Notes under the pieces: generated by a model
Database searches by the model: none
What the model was told of the DNA's origin: nothing
The model's input: the letters and a program-made list of their open reading frames with translations, nothing else
Translations under genes and position numbers: made by a program
Part shown: positions 6,506 through 13,892 of the stretch, in pieces
How the letters are laid out: each line of letters starts with the position of its first letter
Position numbering within the stretch: the first letter of the stretch is position 1
Origin: Candidatus Methanomethylophilaceae archaeon
GTDB lineage: Archaea; Thermoplasmatota; Thermoplasmata; Methanomassiliicoccales; Methanomethylophilaceae
Direction: 5' to 3'
Length of the DNA stretch: 17,574 nt
Assembly: GCA_016296195.1 (NCBI GenBank)
Contig: JAEDJU010000011.1
Location: 1 to 17,574 of the forward strand

Positions 6506-7681
6506 TCACTTCTTCCTCTTGCGGAAGGTGACCTTGGAATCCTTCATGTTGACGACCTGGTCCTCCATCTTAGTGATGAGGTCCGCGGCGGTCTTCGTCA
6601 GGTCCCAGCCCACCTCCTTGGAGATGATGGCCGTTCCGTTGATGAACAGCCTCGCGCTGATGCTGTACTTGAAGTTCCCGCCGTTGTCGTTATACCTGGA
6701 CACATGCATGGTGAAGGACTCGGGCTTGTAGATCTTGGAGACCTTGGCGACCATGGCCTCGATGTCGGCGTAGATCACATCCACGTAATCCTTCTCGTCA
6801 TCCTCCAATCCGCTGATCTGCACGAAGAGCATGTCCCTCTCCCTGCATGCGGATATGAGCTCCAGGATGTCGTACTCGGTGATGATACCGACCAGGTCCT
6901 TGCCCTCGACCACCGGGAGTGTGGAGAACCTGTTCTCGACCATGATGTCCACGGCCTCCGCCACATCGGCATCCCATGAGATGGTCTTGGCCGAGGTGGT
7001 CGCTATGGATTCCACCGTTATCTGGGACCTTGCACTCTTCTCCAGGTCACCGATGGTCTTGTTCTCCTTCTTCCAGTTGTTGTCGATGATCTCCCTCATT
7101 CCCACGATACCGATGACGTTGTTGGCATCGTTGACCACGGGGATGGTCCTGTAATCCTCCCTTATCATGAGCTCCAATGCATCGTCCATCAGGTCGTTGG
7201 CCTTCACGGACTCCACGGGGTTGCTCATGATCTCCCAGACCCTGATCTCCTTGAGGGCCTTGATGTCCCTGGCGATGTCGATGAGCCTGTTCCTCTCGAT
7301 GACCCCGACGACCTTCTTGCCGTTGAGGATCGGGAGCTGTCTGCAGTTGCTGGAGACCATCATCTCTGCGATCTTCGTGATCTCCATGTCCTTGCTCACC
7401 GTGGGGAGGTTGCGCACCAGGTTCTTGACCTTGGCATCGAGTGTGACACTCTTCTTCCTGAGGATCGAAGCGTAACTCACCATGCCGACGAACTCACTAC
7501 CGTCCAAGACCGGGACGTCCTGGTAGTTGCTCTGCTTCATGACCGCCAATGCATCTGCGATGCGGTCATCCACGGAGACTGTCGGGAAATCTGCGGACAT
7601 TATCGAGTCGACGGAGATGCCGTCTATCTGCGATCTAAGCATGGAAAGCTTCTTCAGATCTTCTAGGTCCTTTACGCCCAT
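6506..7681 (-). CDS. Four-CBS-domain protein with C-terminal ribosome-hibernation (S30AE/HPF-like) domain
   Basis: A 391-residue soluble protein. Four CBS motifs occupy about 24-75, 84-135, 148-200 and 224-277, each ending in a strand such as FVGMVSY, VVGVIER, VIGIVGM or LVGIITEYD; CBS pairs typically bind AMP, ATP or SAM. Residues about 283-378 look like the S30AE/HPF/RaiA fold: a strand (LFVQISGL), a helix (VDVIYADIEAMVAKVSKIY), three strands (FTMHVSRY, FKYSISARLFI, AIISKEVGWD), then a helix (TKTAADLITKMEDQV). That domain binds the small ribosomal subunit and idles ribosomes in the known family. A basic tail FRKRKK ends the protein. The start at 7681 has GAGGTG four bases ahead. It has its own promoter and lies 167 bases downstream of glyS. 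The HPF assignment rests on pattern recognition only. Confidence 0.8.
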   Translation of the reverse strand: MGVKDLEDLKKLSMLRSQIDGISVDSIMSADFPTVSVDDRIADALAVMKQSNYQDVPVLDGSEFVGMVSYASILRKKSVTLDAKVKNLVRNLPTVSKDMEITKIAEMMVSSNCRQLPILNGKKVVGVIERNRLIDIARDIKALKEIRVWEIMSNPVESVKANDLMDDALELMIREDYRTIPVVNDANNVIGIVGMREIIDNNWKKENKTIGDLEKSARSQITVESIATTSAKTISWDADVAEAVDIMVENRFSTLPVVEGKDLVGIITEYDILELISACRERDMLFVQISGLEDDEKDYVDVIYADIEAMVAKVSKIYKPESFTMHVSRYNDNGGNFKYSISARLFINGTAIISKEVGWDLTKTAADLITKMEDQVVNMKDSKVTFRKRKK

Positions 7682-7685
7682 ATTA

Positions 7686-7723
7686 CACCTCTGAATGCAA
7701 TATCTCCACGGAAAGCATATAAT
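7686..7723 (-). promoter_or_regulatory. Promoter and ribosome site of the CBS-HPF gene
   Basis: Minus strand: a TATA-like element ATTATAT at 7723-7717 predicts a start near 7695; GAGGTG at 7691-7686 lies four bases before the ATG and fixes the start. Confidence 0.5.
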
Positions 7724-7793
7724 GATATCTCAAATATCGACGGAAATCGTGGAAGGACTACGACAATCGTAGAAAAACAGGATGTGTAATGTT

Positions 7794-7826
7794 ACCGCCA
7801 GCATCCAACTGTCTGGATACCGGCGG
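7794..7826 (-). terminator. Long hairpin after glyS
   Basis: Two 14-base arms pair at 12 positions around a six-base loop, 22 bases beyond the glyS stop. On the minus strand TTTTT follows about 25 bases later. It separates glyS from the CBS-HPF promoter. Confidence 0.5.
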
Positions 7827-7848
7827 TTTTAGGGAATGTTTTAAATAT

Positions 7849-9549
7849 TCAGAGTTCAGCGAACGGCTTGCCGGAGAGCAGCTCATCCACGATTCTCGCA
7901 GCCTCATCCTTGGGGATGCGCTTCTGCTCGGTAGTGTCCCTGTCCCTTATGGTGACCGTTCCGTTCTCGAGGGTGTCGTAGTCCACTGTGATGCACCAGG
8001 GGGTTCCGACCTCGTCCATACGGGCGTACCTCTTTCCGATGGTACCGGATCCGTCGTAGTAGGCCTCGACCCTGTGGGTGTGGATGCCCTCGTAGATGGA
8101 CCTGGCGACGTCGTCCAGTCCGTCCTTCTCCATCAGGGGGAACACTCCGACCTTGATGGGTGCGACGATGGGGGCCAGGTGCAGGACGGTGTAGTCCTTC
8201 TCGGCATCGTACTCGTATGCATGCTCCAGCACGGAGTAGAAGATCCTGTCGAGTCCGTGGGAGGGTTCGATGACATGGGGAACGACGCGCTCTCCCGCGA
8301 CCTTCTCCTTCACGGTGACGACCTCGAAGAACTCCTCTCCGAACTCCTTCACCTCACCGTCGATCTCCAGGGAGATCTTTCCGTCCTTCACGTCTCCGGG
8401 GACGAGGGACTCGATGGCGGCGGCGATGTCCTTGGCCTTGCCCTTGTAGAGGGGACCGAGGGCCTTGTGCTTGGCACGGACCTTGGTGACCTCGACCTCG
8501 CGGGGCTCGTCGAACTTCTTGAAGTGTGTAAGCTCGGTTCCGGAGAACTGGGCGTGCCTGGAGAGGTCCCAGCATCCCCTGTCGGCGATACCGGTGATCT
8601 CGGTCCATCCGTAGGACAGGAGGACCTCGGCGTCCCAGCAGTCTGCGGCGTAGTGGGCCATCTCGTCGTCCAGGTGCTGCCTGAACCTGAGCCTCTGGGG
8701 ATCGACACCGAGCCTGAGCAGGAGCTGCTTGGTGGTGTTGACGAAGTAGGCGAGGACACGGTTGGCGATGATGCCCTTGTCGACTGCCTCCTTGACGGTC
8801 ATCTCGACGAGCTCGCCGGTGGTGTTGGGGACCAGCCTGATGGTCTCGTCCTGGATCTCCTCGAACCTGGACCAGTCCTTGTCCTCGGGGTCCACGAAGA
8901 GCTCGACCTCCATCTGGTTGAACTCCCTGAGACGGATCATACCCTGCCTGGGTGCGATCTCGTTCCTGTAGCTCCTTCCGGTCTGGATGACACCGAGGGG
9001 CAGCTTCTCCCTGTTGTACCTGTAGAGGTTGGGGAAGTTCACGAAGATACCCTGTGCGGTCTCGGGCCTGAGGTATCCGACACGTGCGGATCCGGGTCCG
9101 ATGTTGGTCCTGAACATGAGGTTGAACTCATCGACGGGTCCGAGCTCTCCGCCGCACTCGGGGCAGCGGATGTTGTGCTTGACGAACGCCTCCTCCAGCT
9201 GTTTGGGGGAGAGGATGTCGGGGTTGTCGTAGAAGTCCTTGACCATGTGGTCGGCCCTGAAGGGGGCCTGGCACTCCTTGCAGTATGTGATGAGGTCTGC
9301 GAACTCGTCCACGTGTCCGGACGCCTTGAAGACCTCACGGGGGTTGACGGTATCGGAATCGATCTCGACGAACCCCTCCCTGCCCTTGTAGATGGACCTC
9401 CATACCTCGACGATGTTGTTCCTGAGGGAGCACCCGAGGGGGCCGTAGTCGTACATACCGGCGACCCCTCCGTAGAGCTCGAAGGAGGGCCAGATGAAAC
9501 CCCTGCGTTTGCAGAGGGCCATCAGGTCTGCGGAATTGATTTCACTCAT
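7849..9549 (-). CDS. glyS: Glycyl-tRNA synthetase, archaeal/eukaryote type
   Basis: A 566-residue class II aminoacyl-tRNA synthetase of the alpha-2 type, which joins glycine to tRNA-Gly. Visible landmarks: GGVAGMYDYGPLGC near the N-terminus (28-40), cysteine pairs at 90/93 and 129/132 (CKEC, CPEC) that could bind zinc, RPETAQGIFVNF (161-172), the motif 2 region SYRNEIAPRQGMIRLREFNQ (193-212), motif 3 EPSHGLDRIFYSV, and the C-terminal anticodon-binding domain from about LAPIVAPIKVGVFPL. I chose the ATG at 9549 (MSEINSADL), which overlaps the last eight bases of the upstream CBS gene; an upstream in-frame ATG at 9579 would add ten residues unlike the family. It is the last gene of the amidohydrolase > USP > CBS > glyS series and is probably translationally coupled. 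Confidence 0.95.
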   Translation of the reverse strand: MSEINSADLMALCKRRGFIWPSFELYGGVAGMYDYGPLGCSLRNNIVEVWRSIYKGREGFVEIDSDTVNPREVFKASGHVDEFADLITYCKECQAPFRADHMVKDFYDNPDILSPKQLEEAFVKHNIRCPECGGELGPVDEFNLMFRTNIGPGSARVGYLRPETAQGIFVNFPNLYRYNREKLPLGVIQTGRSYRNEIAPRQGMIRLREFNQMEVELFVDPEDKDWSRFEEIQDETIRLVPNTTGELVEMTVKEAVDKGIIANRVLAYFVNTTKQLLLRLGVDPQRLRFRQHLDDEMAHYAADCWDAEVLLSYGWTEITGIADRGCWDLSRHAQFSGTELTHFKKFDEPREVEVTKVRAKHKALGPLYKGKAKDIAAAIESLVPGDVKDGKISLEIDGEVKEFGEEFFEVVTVKEKVAGERVVPHVIEPSHGLDRIFYSVLEHAYEYDAEKDYTVLHLAPIVAPIKVGVFPLMEKDGLDDVARSIYEGIHTHRVEAYYDGSGTIGKRYARMDEVGTPWCITVDYDTLENGTVTIRDRDTTEQKRIPKDEAARIVDELLSGKPFAEL

Positions 9550-10393
9550 CAGTATTACCTGAGAGGGCGCATAGGACATCTACATCATAAATCATGCCGA
9601 CGAGTTCGTCCTTGGTGCCGTGCACTGGTATCTGACCGAAGTCGTTTGCGATCATGACCCTGGCCACCTCGGACAGATTCGTCTTCTTGAAGACGGTCAG
9701 CGGGTTCTTGACCATGAAGTCCTTGACCTTCTTGTCCTCGGACAGGTGCTTGTCCGTGACCGAGTAGAACAGGGGCAGGACGTTCCTGTATCCGGCGAGG
9801 TTATCAACATCGCTGATCCCCAGGGCCTTCAGTGCCTCGGGGTCCTTCACCTGGTCGCTGAACAGGTCACGGTCGGTGATGATACCGACGAGGTTTCCCT
9901 GGGCGTCCAGGACGGGGTTGGCGGCGGAATCGCTGATCCTCATGGAGGGGACAGTGTATGACAGGGGCTCGTCCTCGTAGGATGTGACGCATGTGGTCCT
10001 GATGACATCCTCGGCCAGGAGGGGGGTCTTCATGTCCTTGACGAGGGCCAGGAGGTCGGTGGGTGTGACGATACCGACGAGCTTCCCATCCTCGACGACG
10101 GGCAGCCTGTGGATCCTCTGTGTGCTGAAGATCCTGGCGGCCTCCTCGACGGTGGCGTCGGGGGTGATCGTAATGCATCCCTTCTTCATGATGAGGGAGA
10201 GCTGGTCCTCGTCGAACTTGCGGAATATGTCCCTCCTGGAGACGATACCCATGAGCTTTCCGTCGGACGCACGGACCACGGGAAGTCCCGTGAGCTTGTT
10301 CCTCACCATTATGTTGATCGCATCGCTGCGGCTTCCGGGCACCTCCACCACGATGGGTGCGGGCACCATGATATCTGCTATTATCTTGCTCAT
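9542..10393 (-). CDS. Four-CBS-domain protein
   Basis: A 283-residue protein built only of CBS motifs, at about 5-58, 66-118, 128-178 and 224-276 (LMGIVSRRD, LVGIVTPTD, LVGIITDRD, LVGMIYDVD close them). A 45-residue linker containing GISDVDNLAGYRNVLPLFYS splits the second pair. CBS tandems bind adenine nucleotides or SAM and regulate partners; no catalytic domain is attached, so this is a sensor or adaptor. Its ATG follows the universal stress gene's TAA directly (TAAATG), and its own end overlaps glyS by eight bases, so the three are almost certainly one mRNA. The partner may be encoded in the same operon, but that is inference. Confidence 0.88.
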   Translation of the reverse strand: MSKIIADIMVPAPIVVEVPGSRSDAINIMVRNKLTGLPVVRASDGKLMGIVSRRDIFRKFDEDQLSLIMKKGCITITPDATVEEAARIFSTQRIHRLPVVEDGKLVGIVTPTDLLALVKDMKTPLLAEDVIRTTCVTSYEDEPLSYTVPSMRISDSAANPVLDAQGNLVGIITDRDLFSDQVKDPEALKALGISDVDNLAGYRNVLPLFYSVTDKHLSEDKKVKDFMVKNPLTVFKKTNLSEVARVMIANDFGQIPVHGTKDELVGMIYDVDVLCALSGNTDE

Positions 10394-10834
10394 TTAATTC
10401 CCAACCTCGGGTGCCCTTACTACCAGGACCGGGCACTGGGAGGCTCTGACGACCCTCTCAGCTACGCTTCCCATCAGAAGCTTGGACATACCCGTCCTTC
10501 CCAGGGTTCCCATCACGATGATGTCGTACTTGGAGGACTCCTCGAGGATGACCTTGACAGGTGTTCCCTCCTTGATCGAGACCTCCGTCTCCACGCCCTC
10601 GCTGGCTCCGAGGTCCTTGACGAAATCGAGTGCCTCCTTACCCTCCTTCTCGAGCGTGTTGTAGACGTTCATGACCGCCGTGTCCATCGGCATGTTGGTC
10701 AGGATCGTCTGATCGAGCACGTAGAGGGCTGTGATCTTACCACCAGACAGCTTCGCCAGCTCCATCGCCTTCACGATGGCGGCCTTCGTGTATTCGCTTC
10801 CGTCCGTAGGTACCAGAATGTTCTTGAAACCCAT
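10394..10834 (-). CDS. Universal stress protein, UspA family
   Basis: A 146-residue single-domain universal stress protein, normal length. It opens with FKNILVPTDGSEYTKAA and has the ATP-binding signature G-x2-G-x9-G-S in GTLGRTGMSKLLMGS near the C-terminus, so it is of the nucleotide-binding (MJ0577-like) subgroup. Such proteins dimerise and bind ATP; their exact role is often unclear. The start is fixed by a strong ribosome site, AAGGAGGA, that overlaps the stop codon of the upstream amidohydrolase. It is followed with no gap by the CBS gene, suggesting paired adenine-nucleotide sensors. Confidence 0.93.
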   Translation of the reverse strand: MGFKNILVPTDGSEYTKAAIVKAMELAKLSGGKITALYVLDQTILTNMPMDTAVMNVYNTLEKEGKEALDFVKDLGASEGVETEVSIKEGTPVKVILEESSKYDIIVMGTLGRTGMSKLLMGSVAERVVRASQCPVLVVRAPEVGN

Positions 10835-10840
10835 TTTTGC

Positions 10841-10848
10841 TCCTCCTT
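10841..10848 (-). promoter_or_regulatory. Strong ribosome-binding site of the universal stress gene
   Basis: AAGGAGGA on the minus strand lies six bases before the ATG and overlaps the TAA of the preceding gene, a clear sign of a shared mRNA. It is the best match to the 16S tail in the window. Confidence 0.75.
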
Positions 10849-11908
10849 ATACTCCTTTGATCTCCAGTCCGAACCCATGTCCGTCATATCCCCTCAAGGA
10901 TGACAGCGGATCGTCACCATCCATCGGGATCACGGCCAAACGGTCCGTTCCAGTTGGATGAATAATCGCTTTTTGGCGATATAATAGCTTTCCCAATACA
11001 TTGGACATGGTCCCCCAGACCCCGTCCGGGTCTCCTCCCTGGGCCTCTATGAGATGCAGCATGTGCGATGCCTCCGCCATCATGTCCGGGGATGCCAGCA
11101 TCCCGTTGTCGGTACCCAGGCATATGTCGACACCGCAGGACTGCATCCTGGCCACGGGGGCCTCCTTGCCGAAGTAGGCGTTGGACCTGGGACAGACGAC
11201 GATTGGGACCTCGGCCTCGGCGCATTTCAGCAAATCATCGTCGGTGGCCTCGCACATGTGGACGATAAAGGCGGGATCCAATGACAGGACCGCATCTATG
11301 TCCTCCCTCACCCTCTCACTGACATGGATCGCGAATATCCCTCTGCGGGAACGCACCTCGTCCGCGAGTGCCTCGATGTAGTCGAAGGGCATGTCCGAGA
11401 TGCTCGGTATCCCGATACCGTCGGCGACATCCAGGAGTTCCGACACCTCCTCGGGGTCGAATACGGGTGATAGGGGACGTCCGAGGACCAATGCATCAGG
11501 GGATGCGGTCCTGAGCATGCGGCATCCCTCGGGACCGCCCTCGCGGAAGTCGACGAAGTAATCGGTTCCGAATGATGCGGAATCCGATGAGAACGATGAC
11601 ATGGATGAAACCAGGACATCCTCGGGGGATTCCCTCAGATACCTGTGCTTCAGACCGTCCGGCGGTGCCACCAGCTCCTCCAGACCCATACCCGGAGGTA
11701 TCCTCAGTCCGTAGTCGGCGCAGTGGGTGTGACCATTGACCACCCCTCTGACCATGACGGCACGGAGATCGGCATCCTCCGCCTCACCCTCATTCACCGA
11801 GATGACCTGTCCGTCGCTCACGACGGCATGGCCGGGGCGTATCCCGCGACGGTCCGATATGTATCCGGATATGACATGCTCACCTTTGAAAAGAACCTCT
11901 GACCTCAC
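10847..11908 (-). CDS. Amidohydrolase-superfamily metal-dependent hydrolase/deaminase
   Basis: A 353-residue amidohydrolase of the cytosine-deaminase/SsnA-like (COG0402-type) branch. Metal and catalytic residues are recognisable in order: the HxH pair at 60 and 62 (VNGHTHCADYG), His195 (FAIHVSE), His217 (FIVHMCEATDDD) and Asp267 (LGTDNGM), with VCPRSNAYFG between. The family hydrolyses C-N bonds, commonly deaminating cytosine, guanine, adenosine-type or triazine compounds; the substrate here is not readable. It starts with GTG, has no ribosome site, and is preceded by a 16-codon upstream frame whose TGA overlaps the GTG. It heads the operon USP > CBS > glyS. It is shorter than many members (usually 400 or more residues), though the barrel motifs are all present. 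Confidence 0.85.
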   Translation of the reverse strand: MRSEVLFKGEHVISGYISDRRGIRPGHAVVSDGQVISVNEGEAEDADLRAVMVRGVVNGHTHCADYGLRIPPGMGLEELVAPPDGLKHRYLRESPEDVLVSSMSSFSSDSASFGTDYFVDFREGGPEGCRMLRTASPDALVLGRPLSPVFDPEEVSELLDVADGIGIPSISDMPFDYIEALADEVRSRRGIFAIHVSERVREDIDAVLSLDPAFIVHMCEATDDDLLKCAEAEVPIVVCPRSNAYFGKEAPVARMQSCGVDICLGTDNGMLASPDMMAEASHMLHLIEAQGGDPDGVWGTMSNVLGKLLYRQKAIIHPTGTDRLAVIPMDGDDPLSSLRGYDGHGFGLEIKGV

Positions 11909-11955
11909 GGATGGGGGATGCTGATGCGGGTAGAAGAACGCTGTCGTGTCATCAT
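11905..11955 (-). CDS. Possible 16-residue upstream ORF coupled to the amidohydrolase
   Basis: From ATGATG at 11955 the minus strand reads MMTRQRSSTRISIPHP and stops at a TGA that overlaps the amidohydrolase GTG (GTGA). The first ATG lies 28 bases from the centre of the TATA box, exactly where a leaderless transcript would begin. A ribosome finishing this frame would land on the next start, which lacks its own ribosome site. Existence of the peptide is unproven. Confidence 0.35.
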   Translation of the reverse strand: MMTRQRSSTRISIPHP

Positions 11956-11978
11956 CCGCACGGCTTCATTACTTCTGT

Positions 11979-11987
11979 AATATTTTA
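11979..11987 (-). promoter_or_regulatory. TATA box of the amidohydrolase-glyS operon
   Basis: Minus strand AAAATATTA sits 28 bases before the upstream ORF's ATG and 75 before the amidohydrolase GTG. It is back-to-back with the ferredoxin promoter. Confidence 0.5.
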
Positions 11988-12002
11988 GGCACAAATAGGA
12001 AC

Positions 12003-12010
12003 TTTTATAA
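12003..12010 (+). promoter_or_regulatory. TATA box of the ferredoxin gene
   Basis: TTTTATAA predicts a start near 12033. An AGGTGA ribosome site at 12033-12038 is four bases before the ATG. Confidence 0.6.
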
Positions 12011-12042
12011 CCAGCGAGGAAAAATCAGGGTTAGGTGAAATA

Positions 12043-12207
12043 ATGCCTCAGGTTGTTGCAAACGACTGTGTCGCATGCGGTGCATGCGCAGATGTGTGCC
12101 CCCAGGATGCTATCACCATCGACGATGTCGCCGTCATCGACGCAGGAAAGTGCGTTGACTGCGGAGCATGTGTCGACGAGTGTCCCGCCGGAGCCATCAC
12201 CGAGTGA
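12043..12207 (+). CDS. Two-[4Fe-4S] ferredoxin
   Basis: A 54-residue bacterial-type ferredoxin, the classic minimal length. It has two full cluster motifs, CVACGACADVCP (9-20) and CVDCGACVDECP (37-48), each CxxCxxCxxxCP, in the duplicated fold with strongly acidic surfaces. It carries low-potential electrons in the cytoplasm. It has its own TATA box and an AGGTGA ribosome site and ends at a GC hairpin, so it is monocistronic and probably well expressed. The flavoprotein converging on it from the other side may be a redox partner. Confidence 0.95.
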   Translation: MPQVVANDCVACGACADVCPQDAITIDDVAVIDAGKCVDCGACVDECPAGAITE

Positions 12208-12223
12208 TGGTGATCACAAAAAC

Positions 12224-12241
12224 CGGCGGTCCGTCCGCCGT
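12224..12241 (+). terminator. Ferredoxin terminator hairpin
   Basis: CGGCGG-TCCGT-CCGCCG is a perfect six-pair stem 17 bases after the stop, followed by TCTTACTTC. Confidence 0.55.
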
Positions 12242-12345
12242 CTTACTTCATATTTCTGAATTATCCGTCAACGATCCCATCGACACTGCACGATCTGAAT
12301 CGGAGACGGGTGAACCCGGGAAAAGGGGAAAGGGGTGTTTGTGGT

Positions 12346-13281
12346 TCAGGCCCAGTAGGGCTTCTTGGCGAACTTGTAGGCCATGAGGACAGCCGTGGTC
12401 GCCTCACCGCAGGCGGTGGTGATCTGCTTGTACTTGCCGGGATAGCTCACGGCGTCACCGCATGCGAAGATACCGGGGCGGTTGGTGGACATGTCGAAGC
12501 CGACCTTCACGAGTCCCTCAGGTGTCAGCTCGAGGTCCCAGTGCTTCAGATCCTCGAGATCCGCGGAGATACCGATGTTGATGACCACGAGGTCTGTGGG
12601 GACATCGAACTCCTTGTCGTCCTGCTTGAGTGTGACGGACTCCACCTTGTCGGTTCCGTTGATGGAGACGAGGGATGCGCTCATAATGGTCTTGATCGCA
12701 CTCTTGTTCAGGTCCTGGAGTGTGCTCTCATCCGCCCTGAACTCCGCCCTCCTGTGCACCAGGGTGGTGTCCGTGACGGAATCCGAGACAAGCGCCATAT
12801 CGATGGCGGAGTTGCCTCCTCCGAACATGGTGACCTTCTTTCCGACGAGGTCCTCCTTGGCGGGAAGGATGTATGTGACTCCCTTGCCCTCGAGCTCGTC
12901 CTCTCCGGGACATCCCATCCTCTTGGGCTTGAAACTGCCCATTCCGATGGCCACGATGACGGACTTGGTGTGGTACTCGCCCTTGGGGGTGGTAACCACG
13001 AGCTCGTTGTCCCCGTTGAGGATGTCTACGGCCTTCTCGTTCTCCTTGATCACACAGCCCATGGACTCCGCCTGGGCGTAGAGTTTGTCGGAGAGCTTCC
13101 TGGCCTGGATGGTCTCGAAACCGGGGTAGTTGTGTATTCCCTTCTCGGGATAGAGGCTGACGAGCTGTCCTCCTACGCGTCCCGAATCCAGGATGAGGGT
13201 CTCCATCATCTTGGACCTAGCGTAGATTCCAGCAGTGAGCCCGCCGGGCCCAGCACCTATAATGACAACGTCGTAGCACAT
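12346..13281 (-). CDS. Thioredoxin-reductase-like FAD/NAD(P)H oxidoreductase without CxxC; probable ferredoxin-NAD(P)+ reductase
   Basis: A 311-residue flavoprotein with the thioredoxin-reductase layout: FAD site GAGPGG (9-14), GGQL and NYPGF (38-54), NAD(P) site GGGNSA (154-159), HRR at 176-178 that would read the NADPH phosphate, and FACGD (272-276). The disulfide CxxC expected just before the NAD(P) site is missing: the stretch reads GVTYILPAKEDLVGKKV. This is the pattern of TrxR-like ferredoxin/flavodoxin-NADP reductases (YumC type), so thioredoxin reduction is unlikely. A convergent ferredoxin gene lies 138 bases away. It has its own promoter (TATA at 13305-13313, near-leaderless) overlapping a perfect inverted repeat. 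It is a little shorter than YumC-type enzymes (about 330 or more). Confidence 0.85.
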   Translation of the reverse strand: MCYDVVIIGAGPGGLTAGIYARSKMMETLILDSGRVGGQLVSLYPEKGIHNYPGFETIQARKLSDKLYAQAESMGCVIKENEKAVDILNGDNELVVTTPKGEYHTKSVIVAIGMGSFKPKRMGCPGEDELEGKGVTYILPAKEDLVGKKVTMFGGGNSAIDMALVSDSVTDTTLVHRRAEFRADESTLQDLNKSAIKTIMSASLVSINGTDKVESVTLKQDDKEFDVPTDLVVINIGISADLEDLKHWDLELTPEGLVKVGFDMSTNRPGIFACGDAVSYPGKYKQITTACGEATTAVLMAYKFAKKPYWA

Positions 13282-13288
13282 TGGAGGC

Positions 13289-13306
13289 AGGGTATTTCAT
13301 TACCCT
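13289..13306. promoter_or_regulatory. Inverted repeat operator candidate at the flavoprotein promoter
   Basis: AGGGTA-tttcat-TACCCT is a perfect six-base inverted repeat lying between the TATA box and the start codon, overlapping the predicted transcription start. A dimeric repressor bound here would block initiation. Confidence 0.4.
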
Positions 13307-13313
13307 ATATAAA
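13305..13313 (-). promoter_or_regulatory. TATA box of the flavoprotein gene
   Basis: Minus strand TTTATATAG is centred about 28 bases before the ATG, predicting a leaderless transcript. Confidence 0.6.
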
Positions 13314-13456
13314 CTATTAAGTCCCATTCCTTCGATTTATCACCCTCGGACGTCATAGTACATCGGAAATCCGATTTTTATCTACGATATTCGCAAAATT
13401 ACTACGTTATCCATCAATACTTCACGGAGGTTTAGCAGAAGCCCGCTCCCTGATTC

Positions 13457-13467
13457 TTTTTTTATAC
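13457..13467 (+). promoter_or_regulatory. TATA box and ribosome site of the PAS gene cluster
   Basis: A T run followed by TTTATAC is 35-40 bases before the PAS gene's ATG; GGGAGGT at 13487-13493 is six bases before that ATG. A second TATA-like element (TTTTTAT, about 13374-13380) and an orphan GGAGG near 13427 lie further up, so a longer leader is possible. Confidence 0.5.
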
Positions 13468-13499
13468 ATCAGAGTCTGCTCTAGTGGGGAGGTCTGGCT

Positions 13500-13865
13500 A
13501 TGGAAAAACCCGAAATCTATACCGAGAAGCTCATGAACATGATCCTGGACGCCATCGACGACATCATCGTCATCCATGATTCTGAACACACCATCATCTG
13601 GATGAACAGGGCAGGGGAGAAGGCCTTCGGAAAGTCCGTCGATGAAGTGATCGGAAGGAAGTGCTACAGCCTCTTCGGGAACACCGTCTCCTGTGAGGAC
13701 TGTCAGGTCAACATCACCAGTGTCGGATCACCTGTGAACACCATCAAGCGCAGGATCATCCCCAACACGAACGTGCAGTGCGACTGTTCCACGATACCCT
13801 ACTTCAACCACGGAAAGCTGGAGCTGGTAGTTCAGCGTCTCCGTCCCGTCGAGCCGAAGGAATAA
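13500..13865 (+). CDS. Stand-alone PAS-domain protein with cysteine cluster
   Basis: A 121-residue protein made of one PAS domain: ILDAIDDIIVIHDSEHTIIWMN (strands A-B), RAGEKAFGKSVDEVIGRKCYSLFG, then strands to LELVVQRLRP. PAS domains sense redox state, ligands or small molecules. No kinase, receiver or DNA-binding domain is attached. Cysteines at 55, 65, 68, 94 and 96 (CYSLFGNTVSCEDC and QCDC) are unusually many and could hold a metal, an Fe-S cluster or a disulfide switch; this is inference. It starts a run of four tightly packed plus-strand genes. Confidence 0.8.
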   Translation: MEKPEIYTEKLMNMILDAIDDIIVIHDSEHTIIWMNRAGEKAFGKSVDEVIGRKCYSLFGNTVSCEDCQVNITSVGSPVNTIKRRIIPNTNVQCDCSTIPYFNHGKLELVVQRLRPVEPKE

Positions 13866-13892
13866 AATACACATGTGCGGGATGTGCGACTC

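Noticed and set aside
7789..9657. A 622-codon plus-strand open frame opposite glyS
   Set aside because: It is the antisense shadow of a GC-rich, strongly conserved glyS; its translation is low-complexity Asp/Leu/Gly/Val and matches nothing.
12287..12300. A possible fourth copy of the 18-base repeat (TGCACGATCTGAAT)
   Set aside because: It has a one-base deletion, covers only part of the unit, stands alone between convergent genes, and is consistent with chance.
12310..13320. A 336-codon plus-strand frame opposite the flavoprotein gene
   Set aside because: Antisense shadow; the minus-strand frame has all FAD and NAD(P) motifs and a promoter.
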